Positions 42,655 to 52,456 of a stretch of 64,000 nt of DNA are shown here, one piece after another. The stretch is from Enterobacter cloacae complex sp. ECNIH7 (GTDB lineage: Bacteria; Pseudomonadota; Gammaproteobacteria; Enterobacterales; Enterobacteriaceae). The position numbers and the translations under genes are program-made. How positions within the stretch are numbered: the first letter of the stretch is position 1; every line of letters begins with the position of its first letter. The stretch is from positions 4,526,001-4,590,000 of the forward strand of contig NZ_CP017990.1 of NCBI RefSeq assembly GCF_002208095.1, read 5' to 3'. Under the pieces are notes generated by a model. That model was given only the letters and a program-made list of their open reading frames with translations, did no database searches and was not told the DNA's origin.

Positions 42655-42694
42655 AGCATTCCCCGGAGAGTATTAGGTTATTAGCCGGGGGAGT

Positions 42695-43339
42695 TTACGC
42701 CTCGCCCTGAGCGATTTCACGCAGTTTTGCCGAAGGGATAATGTTTACGCCCGCTTTCGACGGGGCCAGCCCCTCTTTTAACATCGCGCGCGCGACGTCC
42801 CGTGCCTCGATGGATTTCCAGTTGCCGGGAAGAATGCGAAACAGCGGGGCAAATATCGACTCGTTAAACCGGCGTTCGTCCCGGTGGCCGATCAGCATCG
42901 AGGGGCGCACAATCGTCAGCTGCTCCCATTTCTGCGCAATCAGCGCATCCTCCATCTTGCCCTTCACCTTGTTGTAGAAGAAAGGCGACCCGGCACTGGC
43001 GCCCAGCGCGCTGACCACCAGAAAATGTTTGGCCCCCAGCTTTTTCGCCGTGAGCGCGGTATCCACCACCAGCGTATAGTCGGCGTGGATAAATGCCTCT
43101 TTGCTGCCCGCCTCCCGCCGCGTGGTGCCCAGACAGCAAAAGGCGATATCAATGGGATCCTGCACCTGCGCCAGCGCGTCGGTCAGCTGAGGATCGTGCG
43201 GATTAAAGACGCCGGATATGTCCGCCAGCGGTCGACGCGTCGGTGCGGCGATATAGTTCACGCGGCGATCCTGAATCAGCAGCCGCAGCAGATGATCGCC
43301 CACTAACCCGGTAGCACCTGTAATCAATACCTGACTCAT
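42695..43339 (-). CDS. yraR: NAD(P)-binding oxidoreductase-like protein YraR
   Basis: Short-chain/atypical SDR Rossmann protein, 214 residues from 43339 ([18 protein letters not shown]), which aligns with E. coli and follows a GGGGAAAAG site. The earlier in-frame codon at 43390 is rejected. TGATGLVG is the nucleotide-binding loop. Related to the human HTATIP2-type fold; the reaction is unknown. Divergent from yhbO. Confidence 0.92.
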   Translation of the reverse strand: MSQVLITGATGLVGDHLLRLLIQDRRVNYIAAPTRRPLADISGVFNPHDPQLTDALAQVQDPIDIAFCCLGTTRREAGSKEAFIHADYTLVVDTALTAKKLGAKHFLVVSALGASAGSPFFYNKVKGKMEDALIAQKWEQLTIVRPSMLIGHRDERRFNESIFAPLFRILPGNWKSIEARDVARAMLKEGLAPSKAGVNIIPSAKLREIAQGEA

Positions 43340-43467
43340 CTTTTCCCCTTTACAGAATTGTCCGTTTGCGAACTCAGCGTCGTCGACCACACTTAGAAGT
43401 CTGTTACGGGTAAGTATTTACCACAAGCGGAGAAAAATCAGTCTGAAGCCAAAACAACGGAGGAAGC

Positions 43468-43986
43468 ATGGTCAAGAAAATCGCAGTCTTGATTACCGAC
43501 GAGTTTGAAGATTCAGAATTCACCTCTCCAGCAGAGGCGTTCCGCAAGGCGGGACATGAGGTCATCACCATTGAGAAAGAGGCGGGTAAAACGGTGACAG
43601 GCCATAAGGGCGAGGCGACCGTAACCATCGATGAGACCATCGATAACGTGAGTCCCTCAGATTTTGACGCCCTGCTGTTACCCGGCGGCCATTCCCCGGA
43701 TTCCCTGCGCGGGGACGAGCGCTTCGTGACCTTCACCCGGGATTTTGTCTCTACCGGCAAACCGGTCTTTGCCATCTGCCACGGCCCGCAGCTGCTCATC
43801 AGCGCAGACGTGGTCCGCGGGCGTAAGCTTACCGCCGTGAAACCGATCGTTATCGATCTGAAAAATGCGGGGGCCGAGTTTTACGATCAGGAGGTGGTCA
43901 ACGACAAAGACCAGCTGATCACCAGCCGAACCCCGGACGATCTCCCGGCGTTTAACCGCGAAGCGCTACGCCTGCTCGGCGCGTAA
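43468..43986 (+). CDS. yhbO: Stress-linked DJ-1/PfpI-family protein YhbO
   Basis: 172-residue cytosolic DJ-1/PfpI-superfamily protein, reported as a protein/nucleotide deglycase or glyoxal-handling enzyme and protective against oxidative, heat and acid stress. Catalytic Cys104 is in [11 protein letters not shown], the nucleophile elbow, with the partner acid E12/E14 region in DEFEDSEF. Its 3' end overlaps the convergent yhbP by 21 nt. Confidence 0.95.
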   Translation: MVKKIAVLITDEFEDSEFTSPAEAFRKAGHEVITIEKEAGKTVTGHKGEATVTIDETIDNVSPSDFDALLLPGGHSPDSLRGDERFVTFTRDFVSTGKPVFAICHGPQLLISADVVRGRKLTAVKPIVIDLKNAGAEFYDQEVVNDKDQLITSRTPDDLPAFNREALRLLGA

Positions 43987-44400
43987 CCAGTGCAGCTTCT
44001 TGCCAAAGCCCAGGGTGTTGTCGGTAAATTTCAGCTCATCGAGGCGGATTTCCCACACCGGGGCTTTTAGCGCAGCGGCAACGGGAAAGCGGCGCGTGTA
44101 GAGCTTACGGCGCGCGTCGCTCTCTTCACCATCCAGACGACGGATCTCCCCTTTAAACTGCACGCCGCGGATCAGCGCGACCGTTTTCGGCTGGCCGTTT
44201 ACCGTCCCCGCCACCTTTGCCTGCTGGCCGGTCATCTGCGCATGCCGCGTTTTGTCTTCGCTCATGACATAAAAAGCCACGCGCTCAGGATCGTAGTAGT
44301 AAAACGCATTTGCGCACCACATTTCCCCTTCGTCATAGACGCACCAGGTGACAACATGCTGCTTTGCCAGCCAGCGGTTAATGGCGGCCAGTGTTTCCAT
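43966..44400 (-). CDS. yhbP: FMN-binding-like protein YhbP (UPF0306)
   Basis: 144 residues (147 in E. coli), UPF0306 family related to the pyridoxamine-phosphate-oxidase split-barrel FMN-binding proteins. Begins [37 protein letters not shown]. Function unproven. Its 3' end overlaps yhbO on the other strand by 21 nt; its start lies 56 nt from the divergent yhbQ start. Confidence 0.9.
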   Translation of the reverse strand: METLAAINRWLAKQHVVTWCVYDEGEMWCANAFYYYDPERVAFYVMSEDKTRHAQMTGQQAKVAGTVNGQPKTVALIRGVQFKGEIRRLDGEESDARRKLYTRRFPVAAALKAPVWEIRLDELKFTDNTLGFGKKLHWLRAEQA

Positions 44401-44456
44401 TTTCGTTCTCTCTCATGCTATGGTGCGTTCACCTTAACATACTGAATCCGTTTACC

Positions 44457-44744
44457 GTGTGCTGGTTTCTCTATCTTGTCCGAACCGCTGATAACGCCCT
44501 CTACACCGGGATCACCACCGATGTGGCGCGGCGTTTTTTACAACATCAAACGGGGAAAGGGGCAAAAGCGCTGCGGGGGAAAGGGGAATTACAGCTCGCC
44601 TTCTCAACGGCAGTCGGCGACCGATCGCTGGCGCTCAGGCTGGAATACCGCATCAAGCAGCTGACGAAGCGCCAGAAAGAGCGCCTCGTGACCGGAGACG
44701 GCTCCTTTGAGGCGCTACGCGAGAGCCTGATTAAAAGCGATTGA
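44457..44744 (+). CDS. yhbQ: GIY-YIG nuclease-superfamily protein YhbQ
   Basis: UPF0213 family, GIY-YIG nuclease fold: [28 protein letters not shown], with the YLV...YTGIT motif, then the conserved arginine and a glutamate in the last third. The start is uncertain: GTG at 44457 gives 95 residues and aligns with the E. coli N-terminus (about 100 residues), while ATG at 44415 would add 14. Neither has a strong ribosome site. Reported DNA damage-related nuclease activity in E. coli is recalled, not visible. Overlaps convergent yhbS by 14 nt. Confidence 0.85.
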   Translation: MCWFLYLVRTADNALYTGITTDVARRFLQHQTGKGAKALRGKGELQLAFSTAVGDRSLALRLEYRIKQLTKRQKERLVTGDGSFEALRESLIKSD

Positions 44745-45234
44745 AATGGTCGTGATACTCGACCAGGCCGTTGACGCCGTTGAGCGCGTCGTCCGCCAGA
44801 CGGTGGACCTGGAAAGCGGATTCCGTACCCGGCCAGCGACAGCGCAGATCGTAATGCGCGGCCTGCTCAAAGCCTAAACGGCCATAGAACGCCGGATCGC
44901 CCAGCGTGACAACGGCGGCATAGCCAAACTCATTGAGCGAATCCAGCCCTTCATAGACCAGCTGGCGCGCCAGACCTTGCCCGCGATAGCTTTCATCTAC
45001 CGCCAGCGGCGCCATGCCGACCCACTGCAGCTCTTCGCCCTGAACGATGACTGGACTGAAGGCAACATAGCCCACCACCTGACCTTCGTCATCGGTGGCA
45101 ACCAGCCCCAGCGTAATCAGGCCGTCTTCGCGAAGGTCGTGGACCAGTTGGGCTTCGGCATCGCTCGCAAAGGCGCGGCGTAACAACGCATCGATCCCCG
45201 GCGCATCAATCCCAATTTCGACTCGAATCAGCAT
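44731..45234 (-). CDS. yhbS: GNAT acetyltransferase YhbS
   Basis: 167-residue GNAT-fold N-acetyltransferase. Acetyl-CoA-binding segment [18 protein letters not shown] (about 79-96) and [12 protein letters not shown] (about 115-126) are the standard motifs A and B. Substrate unknown; links to acid-stress or pathogenicity regulation in E. coli are recalled only. It overlaps ubiT by 7 nt, so it is probably co-transcribed behind it. Confidence 0.93.
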   Translation of the reverse strand: MLIRVEIGIDAPGIDALLRRAFASDAEAQLVHDLREDGLITLGLVATDDEGQVVGYVAFSPVIVQGEELQWVGMAPLAVDESYRGQGLARQLVYEGLDSLNEFGYAAVVTLGDPAFYGRLGFEQAAHYDLRCRWPGTESAFQVHRLADDALNGVNGLVEYHDHFNRF

Positions 45235-45752
45235 GGCTCACCTACTGAAGTATGTTTACCGTCCGGCGGGGTTTTCAGCCCGGCCTCAACGAAATCTGCC
45301 ACTTGCATTAACATCACGCGCAGCCCTTTCGGCATCTGCTCCAGCTCAATGGCATCCATTAAATTCTTCACGTACAGGCCCAGTTCCGTGTCGCCTTCAA
45401 TCACCAGACGGCGCTGGAAGAAGAGCGTATCCGGATCCTGCTTGCGCGCGGCGATCATCAGCAGATCGCTGGCGTTGGCGCTAAAGCTCACATCCGCGTC
45501 GGCGGATTCGCGTACGATCAGCTGGTCATTCTCAACGGAGGTAAACCAGCGCAGCCCGATGTCACGCACCTCAATGCTTAACCAGCGGCCTTCCAGGAAC
45601 TCCAGCTCGCCGTCCTGCAGCGCCTGGCGGAACTGCCAGCTCAGGACCTGCTCCAGCACCTGGCGTTTTAGCGCGAACGGCGCCAGCTTGACCGGCACGC
45701 TCAGCATTGATGGTCCAAATTGTACGAGACGTGAACGCAGTTTATCCAGCAC
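45228..45752 (-). CDS. ubiT: Ubiquinone biosynthesis accessory factor UbiT (SCP2 domain)
   Basis: 174 residues with an SCP2 lipid-binding domain (about 45-140, LEFLEGRWLSIEVRDIGLRWFTS...). In E. coli UbiT (YhbT) works with UbiU and UbiV in the oxygen-independent ubiquinone pathway, probably holding the hydrophobic intermediates. Divergent from ubiU across a 211-nt gap; yhbS overlaps its end. Confidence 0.95.
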   Translation of the reverse strand: MLDKLRSRLVQFGPSMLSVPVKLAPFALKRQVLEQVLSWQFRQALQDGELEFLEGRWLSIEVRDIGLRWFTSVENDQLIVRESADADVSFSANASDLLMIAARKQDPDTLFFQRRLVIEGDTELGLYVKNLMDAIELEQMPKGLRVMLMQVADFVEAGLKTPPDGKHTSVGEPC

Positions 45753-45963
45753 GAGCTTTACTCCCTGATATCTATAGTCCTGCTATTTTGCCATATCCGA
45801 AGCACAACATAGCGGCGTAAATCAACAAACCGTCGTCAGCCGTACCTCATTATTGGTGTCATCAATACGCCATTAGCTGCCTTAAATCAAAAATTGTCGC
45901 GTATGGGTTAATTAAAATCCCAGCTCGTTAACAATTTTGCGATCGACTACATCAGGATAAATT

Positions 45964-46959
45964 ATGGAGCTGCTCTGCCCAGCCGGAAACCTTCCGGCGC
46001 TTAAGGCGGCCATCGAAAATGGGGCCGATGCGGTCTATATCGGGCTGAAGGATGATACCAACGCCCGCCATTTTGCTGGCCTCAACTTTACGGAGAAAAA
46101 GCTTCAGGAAGCCGTTAACTTCGTTCACCAGCACCGCCGCAAGCTGCATATCGCCATCAATACCTTTGCTCATCCTGACGGCTATGCCCGCTGGCAGCGC
46201 GCGGTGGATATGGCGGCACAGCTGGGTGCCGATGCGCTGATCCTGGCCGACCTCGCCATGCTTGAGTATGCGGCAGAACGCTATCCCCATATTGAGCGCC
46301 ACGTCTCTGTTCAGGCATCTGCCACCAACGAAGAGGCGGTGCGTTTTTATCATCAACACTTTGACGTGGCCCGCGTGGTGCTGCCGCGCGTACTCTCTAT
46401 TCATCAGGTTAAGCAACTCGCACGCGTCACGCCAGTGCCGCTGGAAGTTTTTGCCTTTGGCAGCCTGTGCATCATGGCTGAAGGCCGTTGCTATCTTTCC
46501 TCTTATTTAACCGGTGAATCGCCGAATACCGTCGGGGCCTGCTCTCCTGCCCGCTTTGTCCGCTGGCAGCAAACCCCACAGGGGCTGGAATCCCGCCTGA
46601 ATGAGGTGCTGATCGACCGCTACCAGGACGGTGAAAACGCCGGTTATCCAACCCTGTGTAAAGGCCGCTATCTGGTCGACGGCGAGCGCTATCACGCGCT
46701 GGAGGAGCCGACCAGCCTCAACACGCTGGAGCTACTGCCGGAACTGCTGGCGGCCAATATTGCCTCGGTGAAAATCGAAGGACGTCAGCGTAGCCCGGCC
46801 TACGTGAGCCAGGTAGCGAAAGTGTGGCGTCAGGCCATCGACCGCTGCATGGCGGATCCGCAGAACTACGCTCCACAGCAGGCCTGGATGGAAACGCTTG
46901 GTTCGATGTCCGAAGGCACACAAACCACGCTTGGCGCGTATCACCGTAAATGGCAGTGA
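45964..46959 (+). CDS. ubiU: Oxygen-independent ubiquinone hydroxylation protein UbiU
   Basis: U32 peptidase-family protein, 331 residues. With UbiV it forms a [4Fe-4S] heterodimer that hydroxylates ubiquinone precursors without O2, using prephenate as oxygen source in E. coli. Starts MELLCPAGNLPALKAAIENGADAVYIG. Cysteines of the cluster lie in SLCIMAEGRCYLSS, GACSPARF and YPTLCKGRY. It ends 7 nt before ubiV, so operonic. Confidence 0.96.
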   Translation: MELLCPAGNLPALKAAIENGADAVYIGLKDDTNARHFAGLNFTEKKLQEAVNFVHQHRRKLHIAINTFAHPDGYARWQRAVDMAAQLGADALILADLAMLEYAAERYPHIERHVSVQASATNEEAVRFYHQHFDVARVVLPRVLSIHQVKQLARVTPVPLEVFAFGSLCIMAEGRCYLSSYLTGESPNTVGACSPARFVRWQQTPQGLESRLNEVLIDRYQDGENAGYPTLCKGRYLVDGERYHALEEPTSLNTLELLPELLAANIASVKIEGRQRSPAYVSQVAKVWRQAIDRCMADPQNYAPQQAWMETLGSMSEGTQTTLGAYHRKWQ

Positions 46960-46966
46960 GATCATC

Positions 46967-47845
46967 ATGAAATATTCATTAGGACCGGTGCTCTACTACT
47001 GGCCAAAAGAGACGCTGGAAGATTTTTACCAACAGGCCGCGACCAGCAGCGCCGACGTGATTTACCTCGGCGAAGCGGTGTGCAGCAAGCGCCGCGCCAC
47101 AAAAGTGGGCGACTGGCTGGATATGGCGAAAGCCCTGACCGGAAGCGGCAAGCAGGTAGTGCTCTCCACGCTGGCGCTTGTGCAGGCGTCGTCCGAACTG
47201 GGCGAGCTGAAGCGCTACGTTGAAAACGGCGAGTTCCTGCTGGAAGCGAGCGATCTGGGCGTGGTGAACATGTGCGCTGAACGCAAGCTGCCGTTTGTCG
47301 CGGGCCATGCCCTGAACTGCTACAACGCTGTAACCCTGCGCCTGCTGCTCAAACAGGGAATGACGCGCTGGTGCATGCCGGTAGAGCTCTCCCGCGACTG
47401 GCTGGCAAACCTGCTTAAACAGTGCGACGAGCTGGGCATTCGCAATCAGTTTGAAGTGGAAGTGCTGAGCTACGGCCATCTGCCGCTGGCCTACTCCGCC
47501 CGCTGCTTCACCGCGCGCTCGGAAGACCGCCCGAAAGACGAATGCGAAACCTGCTGCATCAAGTACCCGAACGGACGCAGCATGCTGTCGCAGGAGAATC
47601 AGCAGGTATTTGTCCTCAACGGTATTCAGACCATGAGCGGCTATGTCTATAACCTCGGCAACGAGCTGGCGTCGATGGACGGGCTGGTGGACATGGTGCG
47701 TCTGTCACCGCTGGATACCGGCGTGTTCGCGATGCTGGACGCTTTCCGCGCCAATGAAAACGGCGCCGCTCCGCTGCCGCTGACGGCAAACAGCGACTGC
47801 AACGGCTACTGGAGACGTCTCGCCGGGCTGGAACTTCAGGCGTAA
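46967..47845 (+). CDS. ubiV: Oxygen-independent ubiquinone hydroxylation protein UbiV
   Basis: Partner of UbiU, also U32 family with a [4Fe-4S] cluster. 292 residues from 46967 (MKYSLGPVLYYWP); the earlier in-frame codon at 46898 lies in ubiU. Cluster cysteines: VCSKRRATK near residue 42 and the group SARCFTAR...KDECETCCIKYP (about 179-199). Seven nt after ubiU. The UbiT-UbiU-UbiV trio is complete in this window. Confidence 0.96.
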   Translation: MKYSLGPVLYYWPKETLEDFYQQAATSSADVIYLGEAVCSKRRATKVGDWLDMAKALTGSGKQVVLSTLALVQASSELGELKRYVENGEFLLEASDLGVVNMCAERKLPFVAGHALNCYNAVTLRLLLKQGMTRWCMPVELSRDWLANLLKQCDELGIRNQFEVEVLSYGHLPLAYSARCFTARSEDRPKDECETCCIKYPNGRSMLSQENQQVFVLNGIQTMSGYVYNLGNELASMDGLVDMVRLSPLDTGVFAMLDAFRANENGAAPLPLTANSDCNGYWRRLAGLELQA

Positions 47846-47850
47846 AAAAG

Positions 47851-47919
47851 GCTCACTTTGTTAACAACGGTTATCATTATTTAATGCAGTATTAAAGATT
47901 GACCGTCGACAAAGTGAGC
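47851..47919. repeat. Perfect inverted repeat around the yhbW leader
   Basis: GCTCACTTTGT (47851-47861) and ACAAAGTGAGC (47909-47919), an 11-bp perfect inverted repeat with a 47-nt loop. It starts 5 nt after the ubiV stop codon and ends 4 nt before the yhbW ATG, so the right arm covers the likely ribosome site (GTGAG). Confidence 0.7.
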
Positions 47920-47923
47920 TGTT

Positions 47924-48931
47924 ATGACTGACAAAACCATTCCGTTTTCGGTGCTGGATCTGGCGCCGATCCCTCAGGGCTCCTCGGCAAGAGAAGCCTT
48001 TTCGCACTCTCTGGATCTGGCTCAGCTGGCCGAAAAGCGTGGCTATCACCGCTACTGGCTGGCCGAGCACCACAATATGGTTGGCATCGCCAGCGCCGCG
48101 ACCTCGGTTTTGATCGGCTATCTGGCGGCAAATACCACCACCCTGCACCTGGGCTCCGGCGGCGTGATGCTGCCGAACCACGCCCCGCTGGTGATTGCCG
48201 AGCAGTTTGGCACCCTGAATACCCTCTATCCGGGGCGTATTGATTTGGGTCTTGGTCGTGCGCCGGGCAGCGATCAGCCAACCATGCGCGCCCTGCGTCG
48301 CCATATGAGCGGCGATATCGACAACTTCCCGCGCGATGTGGCCGAGCTGGTGGACTGGTTCGACGCGCGCGATCCGAACCCGCACGTGCGCCCGGTGCCG
48401 GGCTACGGTGAGAAGATCCCGGTGTGGCTGTTGGGATCAAGCCTCTACAGCGCACAGCTCGCCGCGCAGCTTGGGCTGCCGTTTGCGTTTGCCTCCCACT
48501 TTGCCCCGGATATGCTGCATCAGGCGCTGCATCTCTACCGCACGAACTTCAAACCGTCCGAGCGTCTTGAGAAGCCGTACGCAATGGTGTGTATCAACAT
48601 CGTTGCGGCCGACAGCAATCGCGACGCGGAATTCCTGTTTACCTCAATGCAGCAGGCTTTTGTGAAGCTGCGCCGCGGTGAGACGGGCCAGCTTCCACCG
48701 CCGGTGGAGAATATGCATCAGCTGTGGTCCGCCTCCGAGCAGTATGGCGTGCAGCAGGCCCTGAGCATGTCGCTGGTTGGCGATAAGGCGAAAGTGCGTC
48801 ACGGGCTGGACGCGGTGCTGCGCGAAACGCAGGCGAATGAGATTATGGTTAACGGCCAGATTTTCGATCACCAGGCGCGTTTGCATTCGTTTGAACTGGC
48901 GATGCAGGTGAAAGAGGAGTTGGTGGGGTAG
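47924..48931 (+). CDS. yhbW: Luciferase-like flavin monooxygenase YhbW
   Basis: 335-residue member of the bacterial luciferase-like (LLM) flavin-dependent oxidoreductase family. Family features: [12 protein letters not shown] near the N-terminus, [16 protein letters not shown] (about 44-59), [22 protein letters not shown] and [14 protein letters not shown]. Substrate unknown. The 78-nt leader after ubiV has an unusual inverted repeat. Confidence 0.93.
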   Translation: MTDKTIPFSVLDLAPIPQGSSAREAFSHSLDLAQLAEKRGYHRYWLAEHHNMVGIASAATSVLIGYLAANTTTLHLGSGGVMLPNHAPLVIAEQFGTLNTLYPGRIDLGLGRAPGSDQPTMRALRRHMSGDIDNFPRDVAELVDWFDARDPNPHVRPVPGYGEKIPVWLLGSSLYSAQLAAQLGLPFAFASHFAPDMLHQALHLYRTNFKPSERLEKPYAMVCINIVAADSNRDAEFLFTSMQQAFVKLRRGETGQLPPPVENMHQLWSASEQYGVQQALSMSLVGDKAKVRHGLDAVLRETQANEIMVNGQIFDHQARLHSFELAMQVKEELVG

Positions 48932-48945
48932 TTTTTTGCTTTTCT

Positions 48946-48980
48946 CCCTCTCCCTATGGGAGAGGGCCGGGGTGAGGGGG
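48946..48980. repeat. CCCTCTCCC/GGGAGAGGG palindromic repeat, copy 6
   Basis: CCCTCTCCCTATGGGAGAGG followed by GCCGGGGTGAGGG, between convergent yhbW and mtr; same orientation as copies 1 and 2. Confidence 0.75.
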
Positions 48981-48993
48981 TCAACCCCTCGTT

Positions 48994-50238
48994 TTACTGA
49001 TAAACGGGCAACAGGTTAAAACTCGACAGCACGTGTACCAGTGCGTTACCAACGCCGAATACCAGAATCAGCGTAATCATCGGCTTACCGCCCCAGACGC
49101 GGAATTTTGGGCTGCCGAAGCGTTTACGTGATTTGCGCGCCAGCAGCGCCGGCACAATCGCCGCCCAGATAGTTGCCGCCAGCCCTGCATAACCGATGGC
49201 ATACAGGAAGCCGTTCGGCCATAGCAGGCCGCCCACAATCGGCGGCAGGAAGGTCAGCAGCGCGGTTTTTAAACGCCCCATCGCAGAATCATCAAAGCCG
49301 AACAGATCCGCCAGATAGTCAAACAGGCCCAGCGTCACGCCCAGGAAAGAACTCGCCACCGCAAAGTTAGAGAAGATAACCAGCAGCAGATCCAGGCTGC
49401 GGCTGTTCAGCACGCCGCTCAGCGCCTGCACCAGCACGTCGATGTTACCGCCCTTCTGGGCAATGCCGATAAATTCCGGACGCGGGATGTTGCCCATCGT
49501 CCCCAGCAGCCAAATAACATACAGACCCAGCGCCAGCAGCGTGCCGTAGACCAGACACTTCACAATGGTACGGGGATCTTTGCCGTAGTACTTCATCAGG
49601 CTCGGCACGTTACCGTGGTAACCGAACGACGCCAGACAGAACGGCAGCGTCATCAGCAGATACGGCGTGTAGGAGGTGTTCACTTCGGCAACGTTAAACA
49701 GCGTGGCGGGCGTCACTTGCCCCAGAAGGCTGCCGAAGGTCAGGAAGAAGGTGATGACCTTAGCGCCTAATACAATCGCCGTCATGCGGCTCACCGCTTT
49801 GGTACTCATCCAGACGATAAACGCCACAGCCAGCGCAAAACACAGCCCCGCCAGACGCGCCGGAACGTTCAGCGACATCTCCGAGAAGGTGTGATGCAGA
49901 ATCGAGCCGCTCGCCGAAATATACGCGTAGGTCAGGATATAGAGCACAAACGCGATGGACAGCCCGTTCACCAGGTTCCAGCCTTTACCCAGCAGATCTT
50001 TGGTGATGGTGTCGAAGCTGGAGCCAATGCGGTAGTTCAGGTTCGCCTCAAGGATCATCAGCCCGGAATGGAGCATACAGAACCAGGTAAAGACCAGCGC
50101 CGCCAGCGACCAGAAGAACCACGCACCGGACATGACCACGGGCAGGGAGAACATCCCGGCACCTATAATGGTTCCGCCGATGATCACCACGCCGCCAAGC
50201 AGCGAAGGTGACGTTTGGGTGGTGGTTAGTGTCGCCAT
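48994..50238 (-). CDS. mtr: Tryptophan-specific permease Mtr
   Basis: High-affinity tryptophan:H+ symporter, hydroxy/aromatic amino acid permease family, about 11 membrane helices. 414 residues from 50238 ([11 protein letters not shown]), equal to E. coli; the longer frame from 50310 runs through the operator. First helix [24 protein letters not shown]. Upstream is a Trp-operator-like palindrome, and deaD ends with its own terminator before it. Confidence 0.97.
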   Translation of the reverse strand: MATLTTTQTSPSLLGGVVIIGGTIIGAGMFSLPVVMSGAWFFWSLAALVFTWFCMLHSGLMILEANLNYRIGSSFDTITKDLLGKGWNLVNGLSIAFVLYILTYAYISASGSILHHTFSEMSLNVPARLAGLCFALAVAFIVWMSTKAVSRMTAIVLGAKVITFFLTFGSLLGQVTPATLFNVAEVNTSYTPYLLMTLPFCLASFGYHGNVPSLMKYYGKDPRTIVKCLVYGTLLALGLYVIWLLGTMGNIPRPEFIGIAQKGGNIDVLVQALSGVLNSRSLDLLLVIFSNFAVASSFLGVTLGLFDYLADLFGFDDSAMGRLKTALLTFLPPIVGGLLWPNGFLYAIGYAGLAATIWAAIVPALLARKSRKRFGSPKFRVWGGKPMITLILVFGVGNALVHVLSSFNLLPVYQ

Positions 50239-50287
50239 ACAGCCTTTTCTCCAGTCAATCATGCGGTTCTGCATTTTAATGTGACGC

Positions 50288-50309
50288 ACTGTACCAGTAC
50301 AAGAGTACA
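50288..50309 (-). promoter_or_regulatory. TrpR operator of mtr
   Basis: The plus strand reads GTACCAGTAC followed by AAGA and GTAC (50291-50308). This is the repeated GTAC pattern of the characterised E. coli mtr TrpR operator, about 50 nt before the start codon. TyrR boxes were not resolved. Confidence 0.75.
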
Positions 50310-50317
50310 AAGGGAAT

Positions 50318-50348
50318 AAAAAAAGCCCCGATAGCGTATATCGGGGCT
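50318..50348 (-). terminator. Intrinsic terminator of deaD
   Basis: Minus strand: AGCCCCGATA-TACGC-TATCGGGGCTTTTTTT, 32 nt beyond the deaD stop codon. Confidence 0.9.
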
Positions 50349-50380
50349 GTATATTTTACTTTACGTCAGAAGCGAAAGGC

Positions 50381-52276
50381 TTACGCGTCACCGAAACGAC
50401 GGCGGCTGGTGCCTTCTTCACGACGTGGGCCACGGTTTTCGCGACGCTCGCCGGAGAAACGACGACCTTCACCACCGCGACCTTCGCTGCGGCCGCCTTC
50501 ACGACGCTCGCCACCAAAGCTGCGACCACCGCCACGACGTTCACCACCGCGGTCAGGGCGTGGCTGTGCATCACCCATCAGCTGCATGTTCATCGGCTTG
50601 TTCAGGATGCGGGTACGCGTAAAGTGCTGCAGCACTTCGCCCGGCATGCCTTTTGGCAGCTCGATGGTGGAGTGAGATGCGAACAGCTTGATGTTACCGA
50701 TGTAACGGCTGCTGATGTCGCCTTCGTTAGCGATCGCGCCAACGATGTGACGAACTTCAACGCCATCATCACGGCCCACTTCAATGCGGTACAGTTCCAT
50801 GTCACCCGCGTCACGACGTTCACGACGTGGACGGTCTTCACCACCACGCTCTGGACGGTCACCGCGTGGGCCACGGTCATTACGGTCGCCACGACGTTCG
50901 AAGCGATCGTCACGGTCACGGAATTCACGCTTAGGACGCATCGGCGCATCAGGTGGCACGATCAGGCTACGTTCGCCCTGAGCCATTTTCAGCAGTGCTG
51001 CGGCCAGGGTTTCCATGTCCAGCTCTTCGCCTTCAGCAACAGGCTGAATCTGCGACAGCAGCGCGCGATACTGATCCAGATCGCTGCTTTCCAGCTGCTG
51101 CTGTACTTTCGCGGCGAATTTTTCCAGACGGCGTTTGCCCAGCAGCTCTGCGTTTGGCAGGTCAGCTTCTGGAATGGTCAGCTTCATGGTGCGTTCAATG
51201 TTACGCAGCAGACGACGCTCGCGGTTCTCAACGAACAGCAGCGCGCGGCCAGCACGACCCGCACGACCGGTACGGCCGATACGGTGAACGTAAGACTCGG
51301 AATCCATCGGGATGTCGTAGTTAACAACCAGGCTGATACGCTCAACGTCCAGACCACGTGCTGCCACGTCGGTTGCAATCAGGATATCCAGACGACCGTC
51401 TTTCAGACGCTCCAGAGTCTGCTCACGCAGGGCCTGGTTCATGTCGCCGTTCAGCGCTGCGCTGTTGTAGCCGCTACGCTCCAGAGCTTCAGCCACTTCC
51501 AGGGTCGCGTTTTTGGTACGAACGAAGATAATCGCCGCATCAAAATCTTCTGCTTCCAGGAAACGTACCAGCGCTTCGTTTTTGCGCATGCCGTACACAG
51601 ACCAGTAGCTCTGGCTGATGTCCGGGCGAGTGGTTACGCTGGACTGAATACGCACTTCCTGAGGATCTTTCATGAAGCGCTTGGTGATACGACGAATCGC
51701 TTCAGGCATGGTGGCAGAGAACAGCGCGGTCTGATGACCGTCCGGGATCTGCGCCATGATGGTTTCGACGTCTTCGATGAAGCCCATACGCAGCATTTCA
51801 TCTGCTTCATCCAGTACCAGGCCGCTCAGTTTAGAGAGGTCCAGAGTACCGCGCTTCAGGTGATCCAGCAGACGGCCCGGCGTACCGACAACAATCTGTG
51901 GACCCTGGCGCAGGGCGCGTAACTGCACGTCATAACGCTGGCCGCCGTAAAGAGCTACCACGTTTACGCCGCGCATATGTTTAGAGAATTCCGTCATTGC
52001 TTCTGCAACCTGAACAGCCAGTTCACGGGTTGGAGCCAGGACGAGGATCTGCGGTGCACGCAGGTCCGGATCAATGTTGTTCAGCAGCGGCAGCGAGAAT
52101 GCTGCAGTTTTACCGCTACCAGTCTGGGCCATGCCCAGCACGTCACGACCAGAAAGCAGGTGTGGGATACACTCAGCCTGGATCGGAGATGGTTTTTCGT
52201 AACCCAGATCGTTAAGGGCTTCAAGGATAGGAGCCTTCAGGCCCAGATCTGCAAAAGTGGTTTCGAATTCAGCCAT
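50381..52276 (-). CDS. deaD: Cold-shock DEAD-box RNA helicase DeaD (CsdA)
   Basis: ATP-dependent RNA helicase for 50S assembly and mRNA decay at low temperature. 631 residues from 52276 ([12 protein letters not shown]). Q motif (about 6-32), [11 protein letters not shown] (Walker A, about 49), [21 protein letters not shown] and [10 protein letters not shown] in order. A dimerisation and RNA-binding domain follows, then a long Arg/Gly/Asp/Glu-rich tail (RGG-like repeats) from about 440. Its start lies inside the small gene yrbN, so translation is probably coupled. Confidence 0.98.
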   Translation of the reverse strand: MAEFETTFADLGLKAPILEALNDLGYEKPSPIQAECIPHLLSGRDVLGMAQTGSGKTAAFSLPLLNNIDPDLRAPQILVLAPTRELAVQVAEAMTEFSKHMRGVNVVALYGGQRYDVQLRALRQGPQIVVGTPGRLLDHLKRGTLDLSKLSGLVLDEADEMLRMGFIEDVETIMAQIPDGHQTALFSATMPEAIRRITKRFMKDPQEVRIQSSVTTRPDISQSYWSVYGMRKNEALVRFLEAEDFDAAIIFVRTKNATLEVAEALERSGYNSAALNGDMNQALREQTLERLKDGRLDILIATDVAARGLDVERISLVVNYDIPMDSESYVHRIGRTGRAGRAGRALLFVENRERRLLRNIERTMKLTIPEADLPNAELLGKRRLEKFAAKVQQQLESSDLDQYRALLSQIQPVAEGEELDMETLAAALLKMAQGERSLIVPPDAPMRPKREFRDRDDRFERRGDRNDRGPRGDRPERGGEDRPRRERRDAGDMELYRIEVGRDDGVEVRHIVGAIANEGDISSRYIGNIKLFASHSTIELPKGMPGEVLQHFTRTRILNKPMNMQLMGDAQPRPDRGGERRGGGRSFGGERREGGRSEGRGGEGRRFSGERRENRGPRREEGTSRRRFGDA

Positions 52277-52349
52277 GTAGTACAAGTGCCTCGATATTAA
52301 TGGCGGCCAGTCTACTTAGCTCATCGTGAAAATGATTAGCAATTTTCAT
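52269..52349 (-). CDS. yrbN: Small leader protein YrbN
   Basis: 26 residues: [20 protein letters not shown] followed by ALVLHG. It matches the E. coli small protein YrbN, encoded between nlpI and deaD (recalled). It overlaps the deaD start codon by 8 nt in another frame, suggesting a role in translational coupling of deaD. Upstream of the ATG only a weak ribosome site is seen. Function unknown. Confidence 0.85.
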   Translation of the reverse strand: MKIANHFHDELSRLAAINIEALVLHG

Positions 52350-52456
52350 TGAAAAGTGTGAACCGGCTCAAAGTAGGTGTATTGACGAACAACAACGCCC
52401 TCACCAGTTAAGGTGATGGCAATCAAAAGATTACGGGCTGATGTTTATGTCGTCAG

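Noticed and set aside
50624..51922. 432-codon plus-strand frame opposite deaD
   Set aside because: Thr/Phe/Val-rich antisense shadow of a conserved helicase gene.
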